A DNA stretch of 64,000 bases from Knufia peltigerae (lineage: Eukaryota; Ascomycota; Eurotiomycetes; Chaetothyriales; Trichomeriaceae): contig JAPDRN010000044.1 of assembly GCA_030247855.1 (NCBI GenBank), positions 124,001 to 188,000 on the forward strand, in the 5' to 3' direction. A program made the position numbers and the translations under genes. Under the pieces are notes generated by a model. The model saw only the letters and a list, made by a program, of their open reading frames with translations. It did not search any database and was not told where the DNA came from. Below, piece by piece: positions 30,954 to 42,196 of this stretch. The number at the start of each line of letters is the position of its first letter. Position 1 is the first letter of the stretch.

Positions 30954-33486
30954 GGCGGCGATGTTACTGGGAGAGTGCAGTAGACGATGGGAGCGAAAAA
31001 GAAAGAGTTGGACGGTTGGGACATGCCGATCCTATTTAATCCCTGAATGACACGCTCTCGTGGAAATCTGATCTCTGGGTGGGTAAGCGATAGGTTGGCC
31101 ACCGGGGGCCGGGGTGTGACCTCCGCACCCCAACTTCTCCGCCCTTACCTCCCCTTTTGGGTATATGTCCGGCAGCAACGTCGCATTCGCTTCATTTGGA
31201 CCGAAGTAACCTTGCTTATTAGCCATGCTGCACGGTGTATCTTCTCCCGGATCGCCCAGTTGTTGCTGTAGGCTTTACCTGGAGTGGCTCCCGTCTAGGA
31301 TATTAGGCTTATAGTTCGAAGGGATATGATGCACCGCGGCGTTGTATCGCTCCAGCAGGAGCACGAGGCCGGTCGCATGGCAGCTATCGCTCGTTGGACC
31401 CTGGAACGAGGTGTGGAGGGGCAACAGGAGCAGTACGTGGTTGCATCGGTGCCATTTGTGCCGATTTTCCTTGCTTGACCTGTGATATTCTCAGTCTAGT
31501 GTTGCGTGAGGTGTTGTGTGACGCCTTCAAAGTCAACGCGACCCCTAAGAATCTCTCATCTTGAACACGAGACTAGTGTGTACGCACTTCCCCCTTGACT
31601 GAAGCTTGATTGAAGGTACACGGGCCTCTCCCTTCTTTTCGTCTCTTAGCTTTCCTTGGTAATTTTCCAGTGGGCAACTGTAGTCCTGGATCTAGAAGAA
31701 TGGCCACGCAGTACTTTTGAATGGTTTTAAGAAATGGATTCCTGCAGTTCATTGAAGCCTGAAGGTGTGTATCTCGGTTAAACGGCGAGTTCGCAACAGC
31801 CAGCTAAACGGGACAGCCCCTCAAACTGCCAGAAACCGCAATCCTCCTTGTTCGCCACGTGGTAATATTCCTGCGAGTCTTCGCATAGTAGTACATCACC
31901 ATTATCGTGGTCAAGGTCGGACCCGTCAGCGTTGCAATTCATCTCATGTTCTTCTCTGTGTATTCAGTCTTCTGGAGATCTAGTTTGTCTACTTTTCAGA
32001 AAGTGGTTAACCCTCTCGAGATAGATAGATATTCGCACACAAACGTCAGAAGTGAGCGATCCAGGGTTTGCAACAGTATCACAGAGAGCAGGAATTGACG
32101 AATCAATGGTCCAAGAGCCTCCTTCCTGATACTTGTCAAGAATCAGTGCTCCGTCCGTTGGCTCCTTATCGTTCTATAGAGTTCGCCCAATCCACAGTCT
32201 AATGGGAAACCCGGGGAATCGTGAACCCAAGAGTAATGATTCATGAAGTTAATCGAGAGATTTGTCGAGTCTCTGCCGGGCTAGCTCCGTACATACAGAT
32301 AGGCCAGATGGACTCGAGCTCCGCGTTCCGTTAAGCCTGGTCGGCCAAGCCTAGGGATGAAGCCATGGCGGATCCTGCCGACAATGTTACCGAGCTTATG
32401 CAGGTAAAGCTTCTACCGAGTGCTCACGCTGCAGTGTTCATCCAGCACCACATGATGTTCCAGTCCGAGTATTCAACGAGCTCCGTAGTCAGCGATTACT
32501 TGGCAGATATCCTTTCACCACATGGAATGGCGCTATCCGTAGGCAGCGATATTCAAGGTACATGGCTTTTATCCTGATGGCTTGGTGTAAAGCCTGGAAT
32601 TTGGCATGCATCTTTAATCTCTCCTTGATGCACATTTCGGCCTGGTCAGCAATAGACTTCAATGCAGCTAACGTAGCAGGCGCCGGTGGTCAGTGTTATG
32701 TCCTTGTTCTTTTCCATGAAACTTTACTCTTGGAAGCCTTTGGCCAACTGCCGTCTTCTGCACTTTGACAACCTTTAACCATGGACAAGCCACGAGCCGT
32801 AATTTGGCCGATGCCGTAACATGGTCTGTATATCAACACTTGGCCTACACCACTCATTAATAATTTCATGAGAGTTGGACAACAATCCTGGAATGCCAGC
32901 GATATATTCGCCATTTACATTCAAAAGTCCGTTAAGATGCCTGGTCGAGGACCATGGGCTAGTTCAGAAAAAGGCATTTGTTTCTCCGCAGGAAGTAGTG
33001 CATACTGTCGCCGAAACAAGATCTGTGGTGCAGTCCAGCATACGATATCTGGAACTGCTCTGTGCATGCTATGAAATAGTCATGGAATAGCGCCTCCGCG
33101 CAAGGCCCTAAAAACATGCCATCCAGAGTTCCGGACAACCTTTCCAGCTCCTGCAGGAAGACAGACGCCATCGTATAGGGAAAAAAAGGCATTTGGCGGC
33201 CGGCCTGACCATACGGTGTGACGGATCTGCTTCTGCTGGTTGTGGTGGATTGCATACTTCAAGTATATTCCATTAGAACCTTTACCATTTTGCGTCACTA
33301 TAGAAGTCATGATATCGTACGGTCTATGATCAATAATGATTCTTAAGAGTTCAACAATCTATAACAATCTTGTTCCGTGCCCTCCAGGCACGATAAGAAA
33401 CACGTACAACCAGTACAAGTACATTGCTTTTCCGTCTATCAATGCAACAATCATGTCAATAAATGGAGAACGACTATCCCAAAATG
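30954..33486. other. 2.5-kb gene-poor stretch
   Basis: This is the longest gap in the window. The left 200 bases are the promoter of the alpha-glucoside-type transporter, with CreA sites. Further right are open frames of 60-100 codons, such as plus strand 32365-32577 (a clean ATG start, hydrophobic middle) and 32875-33090. These could be exons of an unknown small gene or leftovers of one. I recognise no domain, and no convincing join connects them. Confidence 0.4.
31102..31142. promoter_or_regulatory. Cluster of four CreA-type (SYGGRG) sites
   Basis: CCGGGG occurs at 31102-31107 and 31109-31114. GCGGAG on the minus strand (CTCCGC on plus) occurs at 31121-31126 and 31137-31142. Four matches in 41 bp lie 149-189 bp upstream of the sugar transporter ATG. 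CreA is the fungal glucose repressor with this consensus. Binding is inferred. Confidence 0.5.
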
Positions 33487-34581
33487 TCAGATACAATACC
33501 AAGCGATCAAACCGAACACGATGCTGTTGGCTATCTTCAGGACCCTGCTTACCGCGCTGCGCTTGGCACTGGAGTTCTTTATCACTTCCGGAGAACCCTT
33601 TGTTTTGCCCGAATCCACCGAGCATTGGGTCTGGCCGCTGGTCCCGTTCGAGCTCTGGCCTTGACCATCCAGATTGTACGCAATCTCAATCCACTGTACG
33701 GCAACATACACCTCTCTCCCAACACGCATCTTGCCGGAGAACGACTGACCATTACTCCACAGGTTGAACATGAGATTGCTCGGCACGGTGGGAACACTTT
33801 TGGTGGTATTGTACATCATTTCGCCGTCCATATACCAAACGTTCTTGCCTGCAAACCAGTCAAGTCGATAATCGACCCAATCTGTCCACTTCTTTCCATT
33901 TGGGATCTTGACACTGGCATCTGCTCCCGGAGTATCTGAAGATGCGGGCTGGGTTGAGAGTTCGACAGTAGTTGACGGATCTTGGGTGAGAATCTCGATG
34001 TCGGTCTCCTGGGTATCAGCCTCGTAGGTGAAGAAGCCAACCACCGCACCTTTGGCAACTCCGTCCCCGTCTTTGCCATCTGGAAGTATCTTCATTCGCG
34101 TCCGCATGCTCGCGTGCAAGAGTTTTGGATTGCTGACGAGCTGGACGACGCTCTGAAAGTCTTGTACTCGAGTAGTGCGCAGCGTCAAGTATGTCTGAGA
34201 GCTGTCCGAAGGGTCCTTGGAGATATACGCATTGCTGGCCGAGTAGATCATTGGGACGTCCGACTCTGCATTTCTGATGCCGCGTCGAATCGTCCACTGG
34301 TCCGAGAATGGTGGCTGAGCGAAGTATGGTGAGGTAATATTCTCCTCGCCCTGATTATCCGCGTCCGTAACCGAGGGCGGCTCGCTGATACTGTAGTTGC
34401 TCAGTGAGCGAAAGTCGGTGAACGCATAGTTCTCGAATTTAGTGTCCTGGCCAGAGACAACATACACATCGCAATTTGAAGACGGTGCTCTTGGGTAAAG
34501 GTGGCTTCGTCGTTCGGGGAGTCGCGACGCGTGACTCTGAATGTGCAGCAACGTAAAGACGACCACGAAGAAAGATAACAT
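33487..34581 (-). CDS. Secreted GH16 glycoside hydrolase/transglycosylase-like protein
   Basis: A single exon encodes 364 residues. A signal peptide (about 1-18) is followed by a concanavalin-type beta-jelly-roll. The catalytic strand reads ETDIEIL, giving nucleophile Glu192, assisting Asp194 and acid/base Glu196 (the ExDxE form of GH16). DYRLDWFAGKNVWYMDGEM and NLWSNGQSFSG are typical of fungal wall-linked GH16 enzymes. The C terminus is Ser/Thr/Gly-rich and then hydrophobic (about 342-364), which suggests a GPI-anchor signal. It probably acts on beta-1,3/1,4-glucan or chitin-glucan links in the wall. The gene is divergent from the GT2 synthase gene. Confidence 0.85.
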   Translation of the reverse strand: MLSFFVVVFTLLHIQSHASRLPERRSHLYPRAPSSNCDVYVVSGQDTKFENYAFTDFRSLSNYSISEPPSVTDADNQGEENITSPYFAQPPFSDQWTIRRGIRNAESDVPMIYSASNAYISKDPSDSSQTYLTLRTTRVQDFQSVVQLVSNPKLLHASMRTRMKILPDGKDGDGVAKGAVVGFFTYEADTQETDIEILTQDPSTTVELSTQPASSDTPGADASVKIPNGKKWTDWVDYRLDWFAGKNVWYMDGEMMYNTTKSVPTVPSNLMFNLWSNGQSFSGKMRVGREVYVAVQWIEIAYNLDGQGQSSNGTSGQTQCSVDSGKTKGSPEVIKNSSAKRSAVSRVLKIANSIVFGLIAWYCI

Positions 34582-35662
34582 CGCCGCTAATTAGCGGGAG
34601 AAGCCGTTTTAGGAGGAATTCTAGAATATCTTTGAATTGAGACACGAGACTTTAGTCAATTGCGCCTTCGCTTCCCTATATGGAGTTTCTGATTAAATGC
34701 CTAGGCAGTACGTGGCAATGCCTTGTCGTCACTGAATTGTCGTCATTGATTCCGGTGAGCAGAAGAAAACCACGCCAACATGACTTGCATTGTTGAGGCC
34801 GTGCAAATCCTTGACATGGGATCTATTGGACTATCAAGGCCCGATGTGATAGTCCGCCCAGTCTTGTAGTTCCAGATTACTTTGATGGCGCAAATGGGAG
34901 TTTCGGGCACGAACCTTCGCTTGAGTGCACTTGTCTGTGCACTGAGCCCTTGGCTGATCTTTGTTCAAGATGAGGCTCGTGCTCGTGTTCTCGCAAACGC
35001 CAATGAACCATACCGGGCCCAGTTCGTAGATTATTGTGGTGTCGGTCTCCGTAGCCCTTCCTTTGGTGGCTGCAGGTTTTGCTAGTGATGGTTTAGCAGG
35101 ATCAGTGACAGCCGTTAGATGATCCGTCGTCCTTGCCGAAGGGATTGATTCAGTGAATTGTGGTCCGAGCACGAAATGCGCCACGTCAGGCTAGCCCAAA
35201 TTGGAGTTTCCATACCAAATCCCGAGTATTGTGTCATGTATCTATCTGGCACAGAATGTGCGACATTGCGGAAGACCTTGTCAGGGCCTCATGTTCGACT
35301 CAGTGTTAAAGTTCAGCATGCATCCCTGGGCCGACAAGGGCTGTTCCAGAGGCAAGATTGATACCTACAATAGCAGATGTATGGGAGGCTATTGGGAGGT
35401 GGGGCGTTGGTTTTCAATATCCAAAATATGGCTACCTTGCACAAAGTCGAGGCCCTTCTCGGGTCTTTAGACTAGTGACCACGGGTCCTCACACCATTCA
35501 CGTTACTGGCTAATTGTTATTGTCGAGGCGACGAGCCAAATCCCAGCCTCGATGCCCATCATGTCGTCATGCTTCATTAATAGGACCCTTTTCTCTTTCA
35601 GCTAGATAGGATACTAGCTTCGTTGACTTCAAGACTTCATACCGGCGTACAAAGATATCGCA
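34582..35662. other. Divergent promoter region, GH16 / GT2
   Basis: This 1,081-base stretch lies between opposite start codons of two wall-related genes. Only short frames without domains are present. Confidence 0.45.
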
Positions 35663-38016
35663 ATGGACCATGGGCAACACGGGGTGAGCTCTGTTGACTG
35701 GCAAGACTGGATAGATTTGGAAGCCGGCTCTCGCCGCGAGGAGTCTAGGCGACTGGGAGGTAGCGATACGAAGCCGCCTCCCAGTTTCAGCCCCGGGAGC
35801 CCGAGGCGCCTGTCGCTTCCACTGACCACAATACCCATCCCTGAAAATGCTGTCCTCGCTGACGGTGGCCGGATGCTCGACGTTCAACGACCACGTTCGA
35901 GCTCATTACCCTGGTCAACGATTTCGTCCTTGGATCCAAAGTTACCGTTACCCGATGTCCGGAATGCTATCATCACTCCAAGCCCGTTCGCCGGCGACTC
36001 CAACATCAACGCCCTGCCTCAAGTTGCCACTATTGTGAACGACCAAGTCGTCGAGGAGCCAAGTGGCGATATCAACACTCAGAGAAACCCCAGTCGCGCT
36101 AGCATCCGGAGTCTGGACAGGTATTATAATTCGAAACGAGTTAAATTCCGGGGAAAGAAAAGGGGCAAATTTGCCCAAATACTTTTTCAGTACTCAATTT
36201 ATCTTTTGCTGGCTTGCATAATCTATTTTTTCTTCGTGGGAGTTCCGTTATGGAAGGGGACTGTTTATTGGTTATGGTACAGTTTCATCCTTTTCTTGAT
36301 CTTTTGCTTCTGCGTTCTCGGTTGCTAACGAGGGTGAAATAGGTGGGCAATGGAATATAAATTGGTTGTCAAGGGCGGTTGTGCTATCTTCATCGCCATC
36401 GCTTTTTTGTGAGTCTCATCTCGATCCACCTCTTTTTATGGATTGCCGTACTCACAGACTCATCCAGTTATGCCATTGGCACCTTGTTTGTACGATACGA
36501 GCCTGATCCAGTGCCACCACGGCCAGAGGAGCTTCCAGGTATTCTAGAGAAAAACAGCAGCACGGCGTTGATTATTGCTTGTTACAAATCTGCCGAGATC
36601 ATTGGGCGTACTCTCGAAGCCGCCCTGCAGATCTTCCCTCCGGAGAACATATTCGTGGTCGCCAACGGAAACAGCCCAACCCCCTTGGACAACACAGAGG
36701 ATGTATGTCGACTATACGGTGTCAACCATGTCTGGGTTCCCGTCGGCTCCAAGATCGTGGCCCAATTTGTGGGAGTCTACGCGGCACACAGATTTCAGTA
36801 CGTGTTGATGATTGACGACGATTGTGCCCTTCCGCCCGGGTTTCCAATCGTGTCCGAACGGATACAGCGCGGCGACGGAAAGGGGTTGGTGAAGTGCGTA
36901 GGGTACACCATCAAGGCTGTCGGTCCTGATGGTACCAAAGGAAGCCTGGTCCAGCAACTCCAGGATATGGAGTACAAATTATCCGGTATGGCCCGTAAGT
37001 GGATGGCAACCTGGGGAACTGCCACCTTCGCCCATGGAGCAATTGCGCTATGGGATCGCGACTTCATCCTCAAATGTTTTCGACATCATCCGGGCTTCAA
37101 GATTTCCGAAGATTGGTATTTTGGACTGGTTTGCCGCAGTCTTGGAGGAAGAATTCTCATGTGTTCCTCCGTTCTTGTCGAAACCGAAGTCCCCTCGGGA
37201 CTCTTTGTCGGTGCCGGTGCAAGAGGTGGCTTTGGTGAAATGACGGTCTATAAACAACGATTCTATCGGTGGAACTTCTTCTTTCTCTATCGAGTGTGGG
37301 ACAGCCTGAAACATATCCTTTTCGATTGGAACTTGGGTATTTACTCAATTGGCGACAAGGTTTACACTTTCCAAGAGGTATGTGACTTCTCATTGTACTC
37401 TTCTCTGAGGCTAGCGCTAACCAATTCGCTCGCCTCTACAGCTTTACTGTACAATGCTATATGTTATTGGCCCTATTCTTCTGGTACTGGCATTTATGAT
37501 TGAACCAGAATTCACGGGCATAATGACTGGAATCATTATGGGCATGTATTTTTCTATCGCCATGTTCTTCAACGAGGTAAGTCAGCATCGGATCTGGATA
37601 CCGAGCTCTCACACGTACTGACTGGTTATTCTCAGGTTATTTTGCGCAAAAAGGGAGAGATGGTCTCTCGAAAAGTTGTCATTTTTTGTTATATGCCATA
37701 TAAATTTGTGCTCCGGTTCATGAATATTGTCTCGGTGTAAGTCTCTGTGTGCCAGAAACATCCCTCGTTGACAAGCGACTAATGCTATTACAGGTACTAC
37801 TCAGCATTGACCTATGCTAAATATTTTGCTGTACGCCATCTGTCAATTATCGAGGACGAACAGGTTGTTGAGCTTGTGATACACTCCAAGCCAATTGAAC
37901 CAAGAACAGTCTCAACAAGCGGCGGCGAACGAAGAAACTCGATCCACAATCGTGTTGCAACAACAGACTGGTCTTCAGAATTTAGCTTCTCTACCGACAA
38001 AGGGTCCGCCTCCTAA
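35663..38016 (+). CDS. Membrane glycosyltransferase family 2 (chitin/cellulose-synthase-like, fungal Gt2 type)
   Basis: The exons are 35663-36276, 36343-36408, 36468-37377, 37442-37576, 37636-37736 and 37794-38016, encoding 682 residues. About 170 cytosolic, proline/serine-rich residues lead into two membrane segments. A GT-A domain follows, with ALIIACYKSAEIIGRTLEA, the DxD metal site in MIDDDCALPPG and the catalytic ISEDWYFGLVCR. After that come QRFYRW and three to four C-terminal membrane segments. These are marks of processive GT2 polysaccharide synthases. The fungal single-copy relatives (type 2 GTs of Zymoseptoria and Fusarium, Cps1-like) are needed for hyphal growth and surface polymers. 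The QxxRW product-binding motif appears here as Q-x3-RW. All five introns keep frame. Confidence 0.87.
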
Positions 38017-39142
38017 ACAACATATCGAAATGATATTATGTATGCATATCCTGAGGGTGAATGTAGTCATATCGAGGGGCTTTCCCTGCCGTCACAGAGA
38101 TCGGATTTCACGCGTTGTCAATACGCATACTAGCGATGTTCCTCTCAAAAAGAACTCGCTAATTATTTTGTCTATCTTCACTCCATAGTGGAGAGTAGTG
38201 GTAGCGGAAATGGACGGCGGCTGATGTTGCTGCTAATCTCTGCCAATTCTTTTTCCTCGTCGCCCGGGCAAGATAGTCGGACCAAGTCCAGACCATCCTG
38301 ATTGTGTAAAAGAGTGAGAGTTTGTGTCTAGAATCCGAGTCCGGGTGTCCCGAACGCCACGCAGATCTTGGTCGTTTCACCGCACGAGCACAAGTGGCAG
38401 ATGACACGGAGTTCACGGACCACTTTTGTCAATAAACCACATGCATTTTATGTCAACAACAAATTTTCAATAAGGTCCCATAGGATTTAGCGTGAGGGCC
38501 TCGACAACTCTATGGAGGGCTGCTGATTTTGAGCCTCAAGTATTAACTCAATACTCCCCGCCTCGTGGCAGCTTAAAATGTCTCTTTGTTCAACTGTGGG
38601 CCTAGGCACAGAATCGAATACGCCTGCCGCATCGGGCCGGGTGAGTGGTGCGTAACTTAGAATGCGCACTCCGCTCGAGGTATCATGCCAATTGTACAAA
38701 CAAGAGCAGTAGTGATTCTACCCAGCCACGTTAATGCCCAGGACTTCGCTTATCGGTCCCTACGGAGACTGGAGGATGCATAAGTCAGGATGTTAACCAT
38801 GAAATTGCGTGACCTAGATCCAACTGGCGACGTACTGTGTGCACGATTGGGATCAGTTCAAGAGCGAGTATGTGTGAAAGCCTCAGTCATTTGGAACTGT
38901 TCAAAGAGGTACCAGAAATAGGCTAGCACAATTCCGTGTAGAATTAATTTTGACAGGGGCCCTTGTTACAGGACTTGTTTTAATTTTGCCGACGGGATTT
39001 ATACTCATTCAACGAAATAATCGCAGAGGCCAACTCATTCGGTGTCTCGCTCCCATTGATAATCCGCTGACGCTTGATTCACATGATTGCATCATTCCTC
39101 CGATGAGTGGAAATGGGGACATGAAGCCACGGTAGAAATCAC
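38017..39142. other. Intergenic stretch between convergent genes
   Basis: These 1.1 kb lie between the GT2 stop and the hexose-transporter stop. Open frames are short and unrecognised, and I see nothing else. Confidence 0.45.
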
Positions 39143-40841
39143 TCAATTAGTCTTGTCGTTCTCCTTGATCTCCTCGACGCGCTCATCTGGTATCGTTTCC
39201 ATCTTCTCCTGAGTAGCTGCGAGGGAGGGTACAATGACCTCGTCACCGAAAATCGCCGCGAGCTCTTCCAAAGATTTGCCCTTGGTCTCCACAAACGTGA
39301 AGAAAACAACTATGGCGCCGACAATGTTCGTGCAGACGAACAGTGAGTAGTACTTGTAACCGACATCGGCGAAGGCAATTGGCGATACCTGGTTGAAGAC
39401 AATGTTGATGAGGACATTACATATGACCGAGAGGGCAGTGCCCTTGGCTCGGATAGCCATGGTCATGATCTCAGGGACGTAAATGTAGTGGATGGAGTTA
39501 TAACCGAGGGAATAGCTAGATGAAGAGTCAGCCAATTGAAGCAATATTCTGAGGAAAGTACTCACATGATTGAGAAGCAGAATATGAATGCAATCGTCCA
39601 TCCTTGGGCAATTTTGTTGTCGGATTGACCATAACCTCCAGTCAAGCCCATAACGAGAGCCATGTCCAGGGTCATGATGATGCCGGTAATCCACAAGGTC
39701 TTTTTTCTGCCCCAACTGTCGACAAAGTACAAGCAGATGATGTTGGCAAGAGGCCCCACTAAGCCGTAGACACTAATCAGACAGTTAACCAATGCGCAAA
39801 TGACACAATAGAGTATTTCTTACCCGGCAAGAAGAGTAACCATGTGTCCATGCATGCCGAGACCCTTGTACAGATCGGTCTGGTAGTAGTTGATGACATT
39901 GATACCTGACAACTGGGTGAAAGCTTGAACGCTGATGGCAAGGAACAGACGCTTCCGGTTGCTGGGTGTCGAGAACAGGACCTTCCAGCTGGAGATGCTG
40001 ACACTCTTCTCAAATCGTAATTGGTCACGCATCTGAACGAATTCGGCTCGGAAGAAAGACTCGTCAGCGCCAACATTTCCATGAAGACGCTTGATGACTG
40101 CATAGGCCTCTTCGTCGCGCTCTTGTTCTAGCAGCCATCGAGGAGAGTAAGGCAGCCAAAAGATTCCGATCAGGATAATGATGGCAGGAAGACATTCTGC
40201 ACCTGTCAGTGGCTGAACAGGAATCATTGAGACAGAACCTACGGAAGGCTAGTGGAAATCTCCATTGGAAGTCACCCGAGGCGTACGAACAGGCAAATCC
40301 AATCCAGTTGGCAGCAGCAAACCCAAACCCCACGAACTGACCGTGGAGGCCCGAGATCATCCCACGCTTCGAAGGCGGTGCAATCTCACTGTTGTAGATG
40401 GGGATTGTCATGTTCATCATGCCAACGGCGAAACCACCGATGATGCGGCCAGCAATGAGCATACCAACATGGACCGAAGCTGCCTGAATGATGCCAGCCA
40501 CGAGGGCAATGACCGCAGCAATCATGATGGTAATTTTGCGCCCATAATAGTCGGCACTCCAAGAGGAAAACCAGACGCCAAAGACAGAGCCGGCTCCGAA
40601 GGTGCTGACAACGGCACCTTTGATGCTCGGGTTGAAGGGAGCGAAGTACTCGAGGAAACTCGGGTGTGAGATGGTGGTCGAAACAATACCAGAGTCGATA
40701 CCGTAAAGCAGAGAACCAACCTACAGAGGACTTCAGATCAGTGATGTTCTATCATAGTTGTTGTCGGCGGCGGCTGATGCTTACAGCTGCGAAAAGGGCG
40801 CAACCCCAGGTGTAAAGGTTTACAGCCTGCTTAGTAGACAT
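39143..40841 (-). CDS. MFS sugar transporter (hexose-transporter type)
   Basis: The exons on the minus strand are 40841-40785, 40720-40243, 40196-39824, 39772-39566 and 39515-39143, encoding 495 residues. Diagnostic stretches are YGIDSGIVS in segment 1, DYYGRK in loop 2-3, GRIIGGFAVGMMNMTIPIYNSE, LPYSPRWLLEQERDEEA after segment 6, QLSGINVINYY in segment 7 and VETKGKSLEELAAIF at the C terminus. These define the sugar-porter family with the QQLSG-type hexose or pentose binding segment. Exon 1 is only 19 codons. The gene is divergent from the GH31 alpha-xylosidase, so a pentose or xyloglucan-derived sugar is a reasonable guess. Confidence 0.9.
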
Positions 40842-42196
40842 GGTGGTAGGTGTATGTATCTGGCGAGGATGAGATATCAATTCTGACCCTCTCCAGAGTA
40901 GTCCCTTGACGTGCAAGCACTTTTATATATACAGAGAACAAAACAGCAACTCGGAATGACACATGGTTCGTCTCCATATGGAGTCCGCCCACGTTTTGCG
41001 ACAAAAGTGGCAATCCCACGGGTTAATTGCAGACTCCATCAAGTATATTAACCGCAGTGACTGTGGTTGGAGTCTTCGCAATGGCAACCGGGCTCTGGGT
41101 GCTGCTAGATGGGAAAAACCGTGGAGAAAAGATCCACCGTCTTGGTTCTTGGGCCTCGAGTGCTTTGAGAGTCAGTTGATGTCTGAGGACTTGGCATAAT
41201 GGAATGACGAGAGAAGATCAGTACGGCGGTGATCGAGTATTATTCGCTCTTCGTAAGCAAGGGCCAACCATCTACAATACGTACGAGTCATTTCTGCGGT
41301 GAACGAAAACCTCGGGTGGAGTGGATTCGATTCAGAATCCTCCGCTCAGGGTCCATAGGTAACTGAGGTGTCGCGTTTGACTCGCGCGTGAGAGGATGTC
41401 AACCCATATCATCCCATACAAAAGTCCACAGCTCGTGCTTCTCAGAATGGACGTGGTTATGCACTCCCGAATAGCCTCGATATGTCGAAGCAAAGTATGC
41501 AGGAAGAACTGTATAGGACAGCAGGAAGCAACGATCCGTGTCGATACAAGGCCAAGGCTGCCAAGAGACTAGAAGTAGTTAAGCCTTTGGAAGTTGTTAG
41601 CAAGGCTGACTGTCGACCTCGCCGTCCAGCCTTGTCACGCAATATTTTCACCTCTTCCGCGGTCTCGATTACTTTTTCTGTCCATCCTAGGGATGGAAAG
41701 ACTCCATTGATCTCTGCTAGAAGTTCTTGTTTCGAATTCAGGCAAAATGATGTTTTCCACAATTGCTATTCTGTGCGCAAAGGAAATCTCTCTGCAGCCA
41801 ACGCTTTGATATCCGATATCCCGTTTTATCCGTCTCTTATTCTCGCTCTTCCATGAGATCTCACTCTGAGAATTCACAAATTCTGGATCCCCGGTGCTTT
41901 CTCCTGTATACTCACTTGCAACTCGGCTAATATGCAGGTACGATACGGAGTATCACATCCAGCGGTCTGGTACCCTGACCCATCCGGGTGTTAGTCCCTT
42001 TTCCTCCTTCCATGTCTGGCTGTTTGAGAGGCTATACACGTGTCCAGCAAAGTCTTGATCCACTCTCTCCTGACGTTATAGTAACTTCATAGACGTCGAC
42101 TGGGTACAGTCAGCCTCAAACCAGTGAGTCTAAAGAAGCCAGACTTCCGCTCCGTTTGGTTACGACGAGTTCCTTCATTCGGTGGCCGCTTCAAAC
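40842..42196. other. Divergent promoter region, hexose transporter / GH31
   Basis: This 1,355-base stretch lies between opposite starts. It holds no supported gene; the open frames of about 100-125 codons at 41457-41877 overlap on both strands and show no domain. One XlnR-type GGCTAA lies at 41925-41930. Confidence 0.45.
41925..41930 (+). promoter_or_regulatory. XlnR-type GGCTAA site
   Basis: GGCTAA matches the binding consensus GGCTAR of the xylanolytic activator XlnR/Xyr1 and lies 267 bp upstream of the GH31 ATG. A single 6-mer is weak evidence by itself. Confidence 0.25.

Noticed and set aside
32365..33090. Possible two- or three-exon gene in the large gap
   Set aside because: No recognisable family and no join that improves the protein; reported only as a lead.
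42182..42196. Longer GH31 start at an in-frame GTG
   Set aside because: Nuclear fungal genes start at ATG; the ATG at 42197 is in frame five codons later.
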